The notes under the pieces: model-generated
Told to the model about the DNA's origin: nothing
Databases searched by the model: none
Seen by the model: only the letters and a program-made list of their open reading frames with translations
Shown: positions 63,762 through 64,000 of the stretch, piece after piece
Layout of the letters: each line of letters starts with the position of its first letter
How positions within the stretch are numbered: position 1 is the first letter of the stretch
From: Bacteroidaceae bacterium
GTDB lineage: Bacteria; Bacteroidota; Bacteroidia; Bacteroidales; Barnesiellaceae_A
DNA: 64,000 nucleotides
Assembly (NCBI GenBank): GCA_017410245.1
Contig: JAFQRE010000039.1
Coordinates: forward strand, 1-64,000
Direction: 5' to 3'
Position numbers and translations under genes: made by a program

Positions 63762-64000
63762 ATGAGCTATTTGAAGTTTGACAAAAGGCTGATGATAAAC
63801 TTGGAGCAGTCGTTGCGTAAAGAACTCTTGCGTACCAATCGCTCGGGAGCTTATCATTGTACTACAATTGTCGATTGCAATACCCGCAAGCAACATGGCT
63901 TGTTGGTGATACCTATTCCCGAGTTTGACGATCAAAACTACGTGTTGCTGTCATCACTCGATGAGACTGTTATACAACATGGCGCACCTTTTAACTTGGG
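63762..64000 (+). CDS. glycogen debranching enzyme, N-terminal fragment
   Basis: The first 79 codons, running off the window, begin MSYLKFDKRLMINLEQSLRK and continue ELLRTNRSGAYHCTTIVDCN and LLSSLDETVIQHGAPFNLG. This is the N-terminal domain of the amylo-alpha-1,6-glucosidase (glycogen debranching) family of Bacteroidetes, where it usually precedes a GT4 glycosyltransferase and a GH57 amylase. Catalytic motifs lie outside the window. It complements glgB at 41972. The 242 bases before it after marC hold only the marC terminator and AT-rich DNA; no clear promoter was found. Confidence 0.85.
   Translation, partial: MSYLKFDKRLMINLEQSLRKELLRTNRSGAYHCTTIVDCNTRKQHGLLVIPIPEFDDQNYVLLSSLDETVIQHGAPFNL

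Overview
The window is chromosomal DNA from a Bacteroidales bacterium of uncertain genus. The evidence is the protein families present: cytochrome bd behind a DUF4492 gene, DUF4491, DUF5723, DUF5686, a BACON/GH18 lipoprotein, and secreted proteins ending in type IX secretion (T9SS) sorting domains. Promoters fit the Bacteroidetes form TTG-N19-21-TAnnTTTG, and Shine-Dalgarno sites are rare. Four T9SS cargo genes suggest a T9SS-bearing lineage rather than typical Bacteroides, but the genus cannot be fixed from this window.

Layout. 1-139: end of an IS3-family element. 239-3128: cytochrome bd operon. 3303-5268: TrhA/hemolysin III, a Pmp3-like membrane peptide and an EamA transporter. 5272-8087: phosphoesterase and GH18 endoglycosidase operon, followed by a tRNA with CAT anticodon. 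8420-12668: lptD and an RsmF-type rRNA methyltransferase. 12899-14994: HD protein, ilvE and DUF4491. 15163-24205: a very large alpha-2-macroglobulin, then a lipoprotein/DUF5723 envelope pair. 24282-24537: a decayed SGNH/DUF4886 fragment. 24662-32995: acyltransferase, cytidylate-kinase-like protein, NYN protein, DUF2007, alpha/beta hydrolase, SF1 helicase with DUF2726, flavoprotein and pncB. 33218-36354: a second EamA transporter, a YdeI-like protein and a secreted CotH protein. 36376-43984: housekeeping genes dus, dnaJ, grpE, ispE, dnaB and glgB. 44073-51972: free methionine sulfoxide reductase, GH53 galactanase, M16 peptidase, XRE/DUF2975 pair, nadE and a small membrane protein. 52053-61715: T9SS cargo (one unknown protein and two M6 metalloproteases) around DUF5686 and a GNAT acetyltransferase. 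61978-64000: Crp/Fnr regulator, MarC and the start of a glycogen debranching enzyme.

Most of the window is core metabolism and cell envelope, with secreted degradative enzymes (GH18, GH53, M6, M16, CotH) that fit a glycan- and protein-foraging gut or oral lifestyle. No CRISPR array, prophage or conjugative element is visible.

The most unusual signal is non-coding. Promoter modules of about 88 bp upstream of the Pmp3-like gene (4077-4163) and the YdeI-like gene (34494-34581) match at 66 of 76 ungapped positions, including 43 consecutive identical bases. Each carries a 14-bp palindrome (TGAAGT-AA-ACTTCA) and a weaker copy exactly 44 bp upstream, ahead of TATCTTTG. This looks like the operator of an undescribed small regulon.
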